A stretch of 64,000 nucleotides of DNA from Alsobacter sp045348435 (lineage in GTDB: Bacteria; Pseudomonadota; Alphaproteobacteria; Rhizobiales; Beijerinckiaceae): positions 4,836,001-4,900,000 of the forward strand of contig NZ_CP157484.1 in the NCBI RefSeq assembly GCF_045348435.1. The letters run 5' to 3'. Each line of letters opens with the position of its first letter. Position 1 is the first letter of the stretch. A model generated the notes under the pieces. The model was not told the DNA's origin. It did not search any database and worked only from the letters and a program-made list of their open reading frames with translations. The translations under genes and the position numbers were made by a program. Below are positions 43,748 to 55,216 of the stretch, in pieces.

Positions 43748-45163
43748 TCAGTGGTTTCCGTGCCCGGCGCTCGCGGCCTTGGCGGGCCGGGTGCGCGGGT
43801 CGACGGCGTGGAACTCCGCGGCCGGGACGCCGCTGTCGGCCGCAGGCGCGCGCGGGGCCTCGGCGAGCTTCTCGCCCTTCCATTCGAAGGCGACGGTTCC
43901 CTCCGGGTGCTTGTACCAGCCGGGGTCGCGGTAATCGTCGGCGGCCAGCCCGGGGCGCACCTTGACGACGGAGAACATGCCGCCCATCTCCACCGGCCCG
44001 AACTGGGCGAAGCCTGTCATCATGGGCAGCGTGTTGTCGGGAAGCGGCATCTCCATGGAGCTCATCTCGCCCATGCCGGAGCCGCCCATCGGCATGTAGC
44101 CGGGCGCGATCTTCTTCAGCGCCGGGGCGGTCTTCTTCATGTTGACCCCGATATAGGTCTTCACGCTGTGGCCCATGGCGTTCATCGTGTGATGCGACTT
44201 GTGGCAGTGGATCGCCCAGTCGCCCGGCCGGTCTGCGACGAACTCGAAGGCGCGCATCTGGCCCACCGCGCAGTCGATCGACACCTCCGGCCAGGCCGCC
44301 GCCTCCGGCACCCAGCCCCCGTCCGTGCAGGTGACCTTGAAGTCGTGTCCATGCATGTGGATCGGGTGGTTGGTCATGGTGAGATTGCCGAAGCGCACCC
44401 GCACGCGATCGCCCTGGCGCACGACCAGCGGATCGAGCCCGGGGAAGACCCGGGAGTTCCAGCACCACAGGTTGAAGTCCGTCATGGTGTTCACCTTCGG
44501 CACGTAGCTGCCGGCCTCGATGTCGAAGGCGTTCAGAAGGAACACGAAGTCGCGGTCGACGCGGCGGAACGCCGGGTCGCGGGGATGGACCACGAAGAAG
44601 CCCATCATGCCCATCGCCATCTGGACCATCTCGTCCGAGTGCGGGTGGTACATGAAGGTTCCGGACTTCTGCAGGATGAACTCGTAGACGAAGGTCTTGC
44701 CCGGCGGGATATGGGGCTGGGTCAACCCGCCGACGCCGTCCATGCCGTTGGGCAGCAGCTGTCCGTGCCAGTGCACGGCCGTGTTCTCCGGCAGCTTGTT
44801 GGTCACGAAGATGCGGACCTTGTCCCCCTCGACCGCCTCGATGGTCGGGCCGGGCGACTGGCCGTTGTAGCCCCACAGATGCGCCTTCATGCCCGGCGCG
44901 AGTTCGCGCACGACGGGCTCGGCGACGAGGTGGAACTCCTTCCAGTCGCCGTTCAGGCGCCAGGGCAGCGTCCAGCCGTTCAGGGTGACGACGGGCTGGT
45001 AGTCGGGACCGCTCGCTGGCGCAAGCGGCGGCTGGGTCGTGGCCTCGCCCATGGTGGGCGCCTCTGGAAGGCCGGCCGCCTGCGTGCGGCCGCTGACGGC
45101 CGTCGCCCCGACGAGGGCCAGGCCGCCCCCGGCGCCGAGCAGGCCTCTGCGCGAAAGGTTCAT
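43748..45163 (-). CDS. Multicopper oxidase (copper oxidase/CopA-PcoA-like), Tat-exported
   Basis: A 471-residue periplasmic oxidase likely to oxidise Cu(I). The Tat signal NLSRRGLLGAGGGLALVGA precedes three cupredoxin domains. All four copper-ligand motifs are visible: HWHG near residue 131, MYHPHSDEM, HPIHMHGHDF, and HCHKSHHTMNAMGH with the type-1 Cys. A Met/Gly/Ser-rich segment GGSGMGEMSSMEMPL near residue 370 is a typical Met-rich copper-binding insert. Starts at 45163 after GAGGAGACCGAC; 16 bases separate it from the TolC-like gene. Confidence 0.93.
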   Translation of the reverse strand: MNLSRRGLLGAGGGLALVGATAVSGRTQAAGLPEAPTMGEATTQPPLAPASGPDYQPVVTLNGWTLPWRLNGDWKEFHLVAEPVVRELAPGMKAHLWGYNGQSPGPTIEAVEGDKVRIFVTNKLPENTAVHWHGQLLPNGMDGVGGLTQPHIPPGKTFVYEFILQKSGTFMYHPHSDEMVQMAMGMMGFFVVHPRDPAFRRVDRDFVFLLNAFDIEAGSYVPKVNTMTDFNLWCWNSRVFPGLDPLVVRQGDRVRVRFGNLTMTNHPIHMHGHDFKVTCTDGGWVPEAAAWPEVSIDCAVGQMRAFEFVADRPGDWAIHCHKSHHTMNAMGHSVKTYIGVNMKKTAPALKKIAPGYMPMGGSGMGEMSSMEMPLPDNTLPMMTGFAQFGPVEMGGMFSVVKVRPGLAADDYRDPGWYKHPEGTVAFEWKGEKLAEAPRAPAADSGVPAAEFHAVDPRTRPAKAASAGHGNH

Positions 45164-45179
45164 GTCGGTCTCCTCGTGT

Positions 45180-46637
45180 TCAATGGCCGCCCGCGGCGGG
45201 AGCCGCCGACGCCGTCTCGGCCGCGCCGCCCGCGTCGGCGCCGCTCACCCCGCCGCCCACGAGGGCGGCCTTGAGGTCGGTCGCCGCGATCCAGAAGTCA
45301 CGGCGCGCGTTGATGGCGTCGACGTTGCTGAGGATGCGTGCGCGGGCGTCGGTGATCAGGGTGGTCACATCGACCAGCATGCCGCTGTACTGGAGCAGCG
45401 ACTGGTCCTGGATGGTCTTCTGTAGCGGCAGCACTCGCCCCTGGTACTGCCGCGCCAGGTCGTAGTGGCCGCGGTAGCGCAGATACGCCTCGCGCGCCTC
45501 CGACCGCGCGTTCACCGCCCGTTCGGCGAGCCGATTGGCCGCCGCCATGTAGGTCTGCTCGGCGCTGCGGACGCCTGTCGCGCCGAAGTCGAAGATGGGA
45601 ATCTGGAACTCGACCTCCAGGCCCCGCTTGGTGGCCTTGTCGCGTTCGAGCTGCGGGCCATCCGGGCCTTCGACCACGGTCTTGCTCCGGTCGTAGGTGG
45701 ACCGCCCCACGAGTTCGATGTCCGACACGAAGCGGGTGGCGTTGGCGAGTCGGTACTGGCCCGCCGTCGCGTCGAGGTCGTGGCGCAGCGCCTGCAGGTC
45801 GACCCGCTTCTCCAGGGCGCGCTTTTCGATGTCGCGAGCCGATGCGACCGAGGGCGGGAGCGACGGCAGGGCGGACGGAAGCCTGAAGTCGATGTCCGGA
45901 CCCCATACTCCGAGCTGGCGGATCAGCCGCTCGCGCTCGACCTGCTGGTCGATGCGGGCCCGGGCGAGCTGGGCGCCGAGCTCCTGGTAGAAGGCGTGCT
46001 CGCGGGCCTGCTCCAGCTTGTTGAGGGCGCCGGTCTCGCCGAGCTGCGTGGCGAGCTCGGAGGCGGCGGCCGCCGTCCCCAGCGCCTGCTGCATGAAGGC
46101 GACGCGTTGGTTGGCGGCGACGGTGCGGTAGTACTGGCGGCGCGTCTCTGCGGCGAGGCGAAGCACGGCCTCGGCGGTTCGGAATTGAGCCGCCCGGAAG
46201 CGCTGCTCCGCCACCGCTGCGCGCGCCGGCAGCGTGAGGAGGTCGAAGAGGCCGACCAGCACCTGGCGCTCGACCTCCAGCTCCAGCCCGCCGCCGATCC
46301 GCGACAGCGAGACCCGGGGGCTCGGCGGCAGGGTGGCCTTCACATAGGCCGCCTCGGAGACGCCGAGCTCGTTGAAGGACGCCTGCAGGCCGCGGTTCTT
46401 CAGGAGCGCCACCTGGACGGCGCTGTCCGGCGTGAGCGGCCGGCGCAGCAGCTCCGCGGCGCGGCGCTGGGCCTCGCCGGCGGAGGCGTCGTCGGCGACC
46501 TTGACGACATCCTTGCCGAGCTCCGCCCGGGTCAGTCCGGCGACCGGCGAGAGACCGCCGTCGGGCGAAAGGCCGACGCAGCCGGAAAGCATTCCGGAGA
46601 GGAGGGCAAGCGATGCGAGTTGGGGACCACGCGCCAT
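45180..46637 (-). CDS. TolC-family outer-membrane lipoprotein
   Basis: A 485-residue outer membrane efflux protein with a lipobox (SGMLSGC, Cys at residue 20) and two outer-membrane-efflux repeats (for example DSAVQVALLKNRGLQASFNE and VTTLITDARARILSNVDAIN). Its genes are part of the copper operon, so it may pair with the RND pump and adaptor encoded at 47595-51850, although they are separated by two small genes. The stop of the small lipoprotein gene lies one base before its ATG (TGATATG). Confidence 0.88.
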   Translation of the reverse strand: MARGPQLASLALLSGMLSGCVGLSPDGGLSPVAGLTRAELGKDVVKVADDASAGEAQRRAAELLRRPLTPDSAVQVALLKNRGLQASFNELGVSEAAYVKATLPPSPRVSLSRIGGGLELEVERQVLVGLFDLLTLPARAAVAEQRFRAAQFRTAEAVLRLAAETRRQYYRTVAANQRVAFMQQALGTAAAASELATQLGETGALNKLEQAREHAFYQELGAQLARARIDQQVERERLIRQLGVWGPDIDFRLPSALPSLPPSVASARDIEKRALEKRVDLQALRHDLDATAGQYRLANATRFVSDIELVGRSTYDRSKTVVEGPDGPQLERDKATKRGLEVEFQIPIFDFGATGVRSAEQTYMAAANRLAERAVNARSEAREAYLRYRGHYDLARQYQGRVLPLQKTIQDQSLLQYSGMLVDVTTLITDARARILSNVDAINARRDFWIAATDLKAALVGGGVSGADAGGAAETASAAPAAGGH

Positions 46638-46638
46638 A

Positions 46639-46890
46639 TCAACGTCCCCGCCGGGCGTCGTCGCTGGCGTCGCCGCGCTCCGGCGCGCCCGGGGCGACGC
46701 CCCGGTTCATCTCGCGCCAATCCTTGGGCTCGACGACCGCATAGCCGCGGACGCCGGCCGTCACGGACGCGTAACGGAGATGGCGCAGACCGAGAGAAGG
46801 GTCGGCCGCGCCTGTCAGGCGGGACGTCTCGGGAACGCAGCCCGCCAAGGGCGCAAGCAGTCCCAAGACGACGGGAGTGATCGTTTTCAT
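46639..46890 (-). CDS. Small lipoprotein
   Basis: An 83-residue protein with a type II signal peptide (MKTITPVVLGLLAPLAGC, Cys at 18), then VRGYAVVEPKDWREMNRGVAP and a charged C-terminal tail. The VVEPKDWREMN motif is reminiscent of small lipoproteins of copper loci. Function unknown. It is one base from the TolC-like gene, so translation is probably coupled. A start 13 codons upstream is possible but lacks a signal-like N-terminus. Confidence 0.7.
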   Translation of the reverse strand: MKTITPVVLGLLAPLAGCVPETSRLTGAADPSLGLRHLRYASVTAGVRGYAVVEPKDWREMNRGVAPGAPERGDASDDARRGR

Positions 46891-47000
46891 TGTGAGTTCC
46901 GTCGCGGCCGACATCGCCGCGCGGCCCAATGGCCGTTGCTGCGCGATGTGACCGGCTGATCAAGGACAGGACGCCGCGGTCGAGCAGGCGCGCCGGTTCA

Positions 47001-47022
47001 GGCGGGCGATCATGCGCCCGCC
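47001..47022. terminator. Stem-loop after the His/Cys-rich gene
   Basis: GGCGGGCG (47001-47008) and CGCCCGCC (47015-47022) form a perfect 8-bp stem with a 6-base loop, seven bases past the stop codon of the minus-strand gene at 47030. It splits the copper block into two probable transcripts. Confidence 0.5.
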
Positions 47023-47029
47023 GCCTGAA

Positions 47030-47446
47030 TCAAGCCGTTCGCGGAGGGCGGTCGAGGCCGCCTCGGGCCGACGCTTCGACCTGTTCGTCCCTGGGCAGGA
47101 GCCGGACCGTGGACGAGGCCGACGGCGAAGCGAGGGACAGAACCGGGCTGACCTGGAAGGCGTGGCATAGGCCCATTCCGCAGCAGCCCTGGGCGCCGTC
47201 ATGGCGGTCGCCGTGAGCTTCGCCGCACGCCGTCAGGACAGCGTCGCAGGCCGCCCCGCGCCCGGCCAAGGCGCGGCCAATCTGGTGGGCATGCGCGTGG
47301 CCCGCCTTGGCCTCGTGGCCCTCGACGGCGATCGCCGCGGGGGCCGAACGATGCCCCTCATGCGCCATCGCCCGCGGCATGGCGAAAGGCGCCAACGCCA
47401 TGACGAAAGCGAGCAGGATGGCGATGATCTCGGCCTTGAGGCGCAA
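47030..47446 (-). CDS. His/Cys-rich small exported protein
   Basis: A 138-residue protein with a signal peptide (IIAILLAFVMALAPFAMPRAMAH), a His-rich part (HEGHRSAP, AGHAHAHQIG) and cysteines (ACDAVLTACGEAHGD, QGCCGMGLC), then a hydrophobic stretch and a basic tail ending LDRPPRTA. The TTG at 47446 is preferred: AGGAG lies seven bases before it and it begins at the signal peptide. A longer GTG start at 47491 would add 15 residues. It shares its overall plan with the protein at 38595-38954. Metal binding inferred. Confidence 0.6.
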   Translation of the reverse strand: MRLKAEIIAILLAFVMALAPFAMPRAMAHEGHRSAPAAIAVEGHEAKAGHAHAHQIGRALAGRGAACDAVLTACGEAHGDRHDGAQGCCGMGLCHAFQVSPVLSLASPSASSTVRLLPRDEQVEASARGGLDRPPRTA

Positions 47447-47594
47447 AACGGCGCTCCTGTGAGTGCGAACGTCTCTCACATTCGAAAGCACTGGGCAAGG
47501 CGGACAGTGAGGTCGTCGAGCTCCGGGCGGGCCCGAACTCGGCCTCCCCGCAGGCGGGCGCCCGCGGTTCCGATGCTCGATTTCGGCGCTGTCC
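47447..47594. promoter_or_regulatory. Intergenic region with inverted repeats upstream of the His/Cys-rich gene
   Basis: TGTGAG (47458-47463) and CTCACA (47475-47480) form an inverted repeat with an 11-base spacer, and TTCGAA follows at 47481-47486. A GCGGGCGCCCGC palindrome lies further toward the RND gene. The region separates the RND stop codon from the next gene and probably carries that gene's promoter and operator, but no clear -35/-10 pair is visible. Confidence 0.3.
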
Positions 47595-50869
<3,275 letters not shown>

Positions 50870-50873
<4 letters not shown>

Positions 50874-51850
50874 GGCGTCACCACGCGGTCGCCGGCGCGC
50901 AGGCCGGAGAGCACCTCGACGCGGCCGTCCCGCGCCGGGCCAACGACCACGGGAACGTCCAACGCACCGCCTTCGCCGGCGACGCGGACATAGTCGACTC
51001 CGCTTCGGGTGGCGACCGCCGCGGCGGGAACCAGCAGGGCCTGCCGTTCCGCCACGGTGATCCAAACGGGAACGCGCTCGCCCACGAAGAAATCCCCGAG
51101 GCCGTCGGCCTCGGCATCTGCGATGACGCGGCCGCCCTCGAGCTCGGGATAGACCTTAACGATGCGGCCTTGCCGCCCGGCGCCGGCCTGCGCGTTCGCC
51201 CCCTGGCCACGACCGCCGATGCTGACGGGATCGCCAACTTTCACATGGGCCGCATGGCGCTCCGGCAAGGCGAGCCGCAGGTAATAGCCGCCCGAGGCGA
51301 TGCGGGCCACGGGTTCGCCGGGCATGATCACGGAGCCGGGCACGGCCGGCGTGGTCAGCACGCGGCCATCCTTCGGCGCGAGGACTTGACCCTCGGTCGT
51401 CTGCTGCACGATGACGGCGCGCTCGGCCTTCGACGCCTCCAGCTGGTTGGTGAAGACGTTCACAGCCGTGCGCAGCTGGTCGAGGCGGCTCTGGGTCTCG
51501 GCGCCACGGCTGATCAGCGCCTGCGAGCGCTCGACATCCACCTTGGCGTTGTCGAGCTGCGCCTGCAGGGCCTTGATCCGTGCGTCGGTGGCCTGGAGCT
51601 GCAAAGCGAGCTTTTCGTCGCCGACGACACCGATCACGTCGCCTGCCTTTACGGCGCTGCCCTCCTCGACGCTGCGGGAGATCAACGTGCCGCCGATCCG
51701 GGCGCGGGCCGGCACGGTGTCGCGGCTCTGGACCTGGCCGAACACCGCCTTGGCGTCCTGCACGGTCGTGGGTTGGACGACGACTTCGCCGGCCGTGGCG
51801 GAGTGAACGAGAACGAGCAGCATCGCTGCGGCAGCAAGGGCTTTCCGCAT
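50870..51850 (-). CDS. RND periplasmic adaptor (membrane fusion protein)
   Basis: A 326-residue adaptor with signal peptide (residues 1-20, ending HSATAGE), a lipoyl/barrel half (GGTLISRSVEEGSAVKAGDVIG), an alpha-helical hairpin (about residues 75-150, QLQATDARIKALQAQLDNAK), the second lipoyl half (VLAPKDGRVLTTPAVPGSVI) and a beta-barrel C-terminus. No lipobox. It links the RND pump to an outer-membrane channel. Its promoter lies within the BigR-type operator region shared with the divergent regulator gene, so it is likely controlled by that repressor. Confidence 0.9.
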
Positions 51851-51919
51851 GAGATCTTTCCCATCGATTCAGTGAGCGCCTTTCGGTGGAAAAGCGGCTG
51901 GACGGGGCGAGCCCGTCAT

Positions 51920-51952
51920 TTGACATATATTCGAATATACGCAAATATTCAA
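51920..51952. promoter_or_regulatory. Divergent overlapping promoters with ArsR/BigR-type operator
   Basis: Plus strand: TTGACA (51920-51925), 17-bp spacer, AAATAT (51943-51948). Minus strand: TTGAAT (complement of 51947-51952), 17-bp spacer, TATATG (complement of 51924-51929) toward the RND adaptor. Over both lies the perfect palindrome TATATTCGAATATA (51926-51939) and a third half-site ATATTC (51945-51950). One bound repressor dimer would cover both promoters. Confidence 0.75.
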
Positions 51953-51955
51953 CCC

Positions 51956-52300
51956 ATGAAGATGGACATCGAAGCCCTTTCCGCCGCCGCCGACGAGGCC
52001 AGCGAATTCCTGAAGTCGCTCGCGAGCCCCGTGCGCCTGCGAATCCTGTGCAGCATCTTGAGCAGCGAGTCCTCAGTCGGAGAGCTGGCCGAGCAGCTCG
52101 GCGTGCGCCACAGCGTCGTGTCCCAGCACCTCGCCTTGTTGCGCAAGGACGGCTTGGTCAGGACCCGCCGGGACGGCCAGACGATCTGGTACGCGCTGGC
52201 CGACGACCGGGTGGTGCGCGTGATGGACGTGCTCCAGCAGACCTTCTGCCCGGCGCCGGCCGCAAGAGACCCGGCCCGCGGAGCGCAGGCCAAGGCCTAA
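51956..52300 (+). CDS. bigR: BigR/YgaV-like ArsR-family regulator (dithiol persulfide sensor type)
   Basis: A 114-residue winged-helix repressor. LKSLASPVRLRILC (Cys32) begins the fold, the recognition region is VGELAEQLGVRHSVVSQHLALLRKDG, and RRDGQTIWYALAD forms the wing. A second cysteine (Cys98, QQTFC) lies in the last helix. Cys32 and Cys98 correspond to the two redox cysteines of BigR, YgaV and SqrR, which form a polysulfide link and release DNA on exposure to sulfide or persulfide. The metal-binding ELCVCD motif of arsenic/cadmium ArsR proteins is absent. The first ATG lies at or within two bases of the predicted transcript start, and no ribosome binding site precedes it. Confidence 0.85.
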   Translation: MKMDIEALSAAADEASEFLKSLASPVRLRILCSILSSESSVGELAEQLGVRHSVVSQHLALLRKDGLVRTRRDGQTIWYALADDRVVRVMDVLQQTFCPAPAARDPARGAQAKA

Positions 52301-52321
52301 GTGGACAGGCCTGGTCCGGGC

Positions 52322-52525
52322 TCAGCGGAACGCCTCGCCCACGCGGCAGCCCAGCCCCTTGAACAGGAGCGCAGCTGGGCAAAAGCCCGTGAAAGCCGAT
52401 TGGATCATGTTCACGCCAATGAAGGTGGTGAACAACAGGAACCAGGGCGACACGAAATAGACGAGCGCCGCCGAGAGCAGCACCATGCATCCGGCGAACA
52501 CGAGGACAGCGCGATCAATGGACAT
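52322..52525 (-). CDS. DUF2892 (YgaP-type) inner membrane protein
   Basis: A 67-residue protein with two hydrophobic helices (AVLVFAGCMVLLSAALVYF and FLLFTTFIGVNMIQSAF). It ends GFCPAALLFKGLGC, the cysteine-bearing C-terminus of DUF2892 proteins, which is fused to rhodanese domains in YgaP. These proteins accompany sulfide/persulfide genes, fitting the neighbouring BigR-like regulator and persulfide dioxygenase-like gene. Convergent with the regulator. Confidence 0.85.
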   Translation of the reverse strand: MSIDRAVLVFAGCMVLLSAALVYFVSPWFLLFTTFIGVNMIQSAFTGFCPAALLFKGLGCRVGEAFR

Positions 52526-52558
52526 GCGGGTTCCCCTGAGTGGAACGCGAGGCGGCCG

Positions 52559-52690
52559 TCAGGCCACCTCCTCGTGAATTACCCTGAGCCTGCTGATGCC
52601 GAGCATGTCGAGGGCGAGCGTCTCATAGACGATTCCGCTCTTGCCCTGCCTGATCTTTCGCAGGAAGCCGAACTTGGCGGTTCTCAGCTT
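52559..52690 (-). pseudogene. C-terminal fragment of an unrecognised gene
   Basis: Between the DUF2892 gene and the persulfide dioxygenase gene, a frame without start reads KLRTAKFGFLRKIRQGKSG, IVYETLALDMLGISRLRVIH and EEVA before a TGA at 52559. Codon choice is protein-like. Its position is where a flavoprotein or transporter gene is often found in such sulfide clusters, but I cannot name it. Most of the gene is missing, implying deletion. Confidence 0.4.
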
Positions 52691-53594
52691 ACGAGTCGTC
52701 CCAGGTCTCGCAGTTGAGGGCATTCAGCGGGATTTTGAGATAGGAGGTCCCGTTGTCCTCAGGCTCCGGAAATCGCCCGCCGCGCATGTTCACCTGCAGG
52801 GCATGCAGGATCAGCTTGGGCATCGGCAAGCTGCGGTCGCGCTCCTCCCGCAGCGCCACGAACTCGGCTTCCGTCTTCGCCTTGGTCAGGTGGATGTTGG
52901 ACGCCTTTTGTTCGGCCACGGTGCTCTCCCATCGCGGCGCCCGTCCGCCCGGCATGTAGTCGTGCCCGGTGAACACACGGGCGTCGTCGGGGAGCGCGAG
53001 GATGCGCTGGATGCTGGCCCACAAGGCTTTGGCGGAGCCGCCGGGGAAATCCGCCCGCGCGGTGCCGCCGTCCGGCATGAAGAGCGTGTCGTGCACGAAT
53101 ACGGCGTCGCCGATGCGGTATGTGATGGACGCGAGCGTATGGCCCGGCGTGAACATGACCTCGACATCTGTCGCGCCAAGCCTGAATTGCTCTCCGTCGG
53201 CAAACAGCCGGTCCCACTGGGAGCCGTCGGCCGGGAAGTTCGGCAGGTTATAGATGCCCTTCCACAGCTTCTGCACGTCGACGACGCGCTCGCCGATCGC
53301 GGTGGGTGCGCCGGTCTTGTCCCTGAGGTAGCCGGCGGCGGAGAAATGGTCCGCGTGCGGGTGCGTGTCGAGGATCCAGGCCAGGCGGTAGCCCTGGTCC
53401 CGCACGTACTGGAGCAGTTCGTCGGCGGAGTGCGTCGCCGTGGCGCCCGACTTGGGATCGAAGTTCAGGACCGGGTCGATGATCGCAGCCGTCCCGGTCT
53501 CCAGATCGACGACGACGTACTGGACGCTGCACGTGCGCTTCTCGAAGAAAGCCTTCACCAGCGGCCGCCCCGCCAGGGCGCGAGACGCAGTCAT
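52689..53594 (-). CDS. Persulfide dioxygenase-like MBL-fold protein (Blh/ETHE1 type)
   Basis: A 301-residue protein with the ETHE1-like iron-binding motif THPHADHFSAAGYL near residue 77, plus GHTLASITY, VHDTLFMPDGG and FTGHDYMPGG supplying later His/Asp ligands. This family oxidises glutathione persulfide to sulfite, or is the Blh protein of BigR operons. No rhodanese or DUF442 domain is attached. The ATG at 53594 has an AGGAGGGAGCAC ribosome binding site. It is not adjacent to the bigR operator and no similar site lies upstream of it. Confidence 0.86.
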   Translation of the reverse strand: MTASRALAGRPLVKAFFEKRTCSVQYVVVDLETGTAAIIDPVLNFDPKSGATATHSADELLQYVRDQGYRLAWILDTHPHADHFSAAGYLRDKTGAPTAIGERVVDVQKLWKGIYNLPNFPADGSQWDRLFADGEQFRLGATDVEVMFTPGHTLASITYRIGDAVFVHDTLFMPDGGTARADFPGGSAKALWASIQRILALPDDARVFTGHDYMPGGRAPRWESTVAEQKASNIHLTKAKTEAEFVALREERDRSLPMPKLILHALQVNMRGGRFPEPEDNGTSYLKIPLNALNCETWDDS

Positions 53595-53661
53595 GTGCTC
53601 CCTCCTGTTCAGGCCGCTGAGGCGCTCACGCCGCGGGCCACGATGCGGATGCTAGCCACGA

Positions 53662-53814
53662 TCAAGGCTTGCGAAAACGAGTCCGAGGGCCTGCTTGCGC
53701 TCCGCCATGGATTATGCCGGCCAAGCTGCCCACCCGTCCGCCCAGAAGGCCGCCGAGGACGAACAGCAGCGCGAGGATCCCATTCACCGCGCGACGCGGT
53801 AGTGGCGAACGCGC
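53662..53814 (-). pseudogene. Remnant of a membrane protein, possibly a TauE/SafE-type exporter
   Basis: Directly after the APC permease stop codon, a 50-codon frame reads VNGILALLFVLGGLLGGRVG followed by SLAGIIHGG and a TGA at 53662-53664. The Gly-rich helix ALLFVLGGLLGG resembles TauE/SafE sulfite exporters, which are usual partners of persulfide dioxygenases. Only a possible GTG start (53787) and no ribosome binding site are seen; it appears to be a leftover of a deleted gene. Confidence 0.35.
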
Positions 53815-55146
53815 TTATGGTGCACGTGCGGGCGCGGAGCTCCGGCGCGCGACGACGAACAAGATCGAGATCCCGGCCACCATCGCTCCGGCCAGCGCCG
53901 TGGCGCGCCAGTCCCCTGTTCCGACCCGGATGATGACCAGCGCAGCGCACACGAATGCGCCTGCGGCCGGGACGGCGAGCGGCACTTCGAACTTGCCTTC
54001 GCGCTCGCCGGGGCGAAGCTTGAGCACCACGAGCGCGCTGTTCACGACGGCGAAGACCGACAGCAGCATGAGCACGGTGGCGGCAGCGAGATGCGCGACG
54101 CCGCCCCATAGCGACAGCGGCGCGAGCACGAAGAATAACGCGCAAATAGCGACGTGTGGCGTCCGCCGGATCGCGTGCACGCGGCCAAGCCCGGAGGGCA
54201 GCAACTCCTGCCGAGCCATGCCGTAGAGCAGGCGTGACGCCGTCACGTAGTTGACCAGGGCCGTGTTGGCGACCGCGAAGAGGGTGATGCTTGAATACAC
54301 GGATGTCGGCAGCCACGGAGCGGCGCGCGCCATGACGGCCGTGATGGGGCCCGGAGCCTGCGCCAGGTCGCGCCAGGGCACGACCGACACGGCCGTGATC
54401 GCCACCGCAACGTAGAGCGCGGCGGACAGAAGCATGGCGGCGACCAGCCCGACGGGAATCGTGCGCTGCGGATCGCGGCATTCTTCGGCCACGTTGATGC
54501 TGTCCTCGAAGCCGATATAGGCGAAGAAGGTCAGCACGGCTCCCTGAATGGCCAGAAGGGCCAACGACGGTTCGCCCGTCGTCGTCGAAGGGACCTCCAG
54601 ATAGTCGACGCCGCCCCAGCTGCGCGCCCCGAAGCCGACGACCAGAAGAAGGCCGCCAGCCTCGACGAGGGTGCACAGCACATTGACCCACATCGCCTCG
54701 CGGATGCCGCGCAACACCACCCCGGCCAGGACGAGGATGAAGCCGAAAGCGATCAGCGGAACCTGAGACGGCGCGCCGACGAGTTCCGCCAGGTTGGCGG
54801 CGAAGACGCGCGATTGGGTGGCGACCGAGAGCAGGCTGGAGCAGGCCACCCCCAGGCCGACGATGAAGCTCAGCGCCGGCGCCCGGAACGCGTGCTGGAC
54901 CACATAGGCCGCGCCGCCTGCATGCGGGTAGCGGGAGCCCAGGGAAGCATAGGACAGGGCGGTGAGCAGGGCAGCCACGAGGGCCACCAGGAACGCCAGC
55001 CAGACGGCGTTGCCGACTAAAGCGGCCGACTGCCCGATGAGGCCGTAGACGCCCGACCCCAACATGGACCCGAGTGCGTAAAGCATCAGCTGGATAGGGC
55101 CGATGGTTCGCCGCAGCGTCGGAGCAGCAGGGATGTCGTTGGTCAT
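53815..55146 (-). CDS. APC-superfamily permease (amino acid/polyamine transporter)
   Basis: A 443-residue protein with about twelve hydrophobic helices. The first helix LGSMLGSGVYGLIGQSAAL has the glycine-rich unwound motif of APC transporters, and FFAYIGFEDSINVAEECRDP in the middle is the family's conserved helix 6-7 segment. Substrate not deducible. The ATG at 55146 follows AAGGATCCG. Its place inside the metal/sulfide block has no evident functional link. Confidence 0.86.
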   Translation of the reverse strand: MTNDIPAAPTLRRTIGPIQLMLYALGSMLGSGVYGLIGQSAALVGNAVWLAFLVALVAALLTALSYASLGSRYPHAGGAAYVVQHAFRAPALSFIVGLGVACSSLLSVATQSRVFAANLAELVGAPSQVPLIAFGFILVLAGVVLRGIREAMWVNVLCTLVEAGGLLLVVGFGARSWGGVDYLEVPSTTTGEPSLALLAIQGAVLTFFAYIGFEDSINVAEECRDPQRTIPVGLVAAMLLSAALYVAVAITAVSVVPWRDLAQAPGPITAVMARAAPWLPTSVYSSITLFAVANTALVNYVTASRLLYGMARQELLPSGLGRVHAIRRTPHVAICALFFVLAPLSLWGGVAHLAAATVLMLLSVFAVVNSALVVLKLRPGEREGKFEVPLAVPAAGAFVCAALVIIRVGTGDWRATALAGAMVAGISILFVVARRSSAPARAP

Positions 55147-55172
55147 CGGATCCTTGGCCGTTTCGTCCGAAC

Positions 55173-55184
55173 TCGCCTAGGCGA
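55173..55184. promoter_or_regulatory. 12-bp palindrome upstream of the APC permease gene
   Basis: TCGCCTAGGCGA is a perfect palindrome 27 bp upstream of the permease start and 33 bp after the VIT gene stop codon. It could be an operator. Chance occurrence in GC-rich DNA cannot be excluded. Confidence 0.25.
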
Positions 55185-55216
55185 AGTAGGATCGATCGCG
55201 CCCGGGGCGGGGCCGT

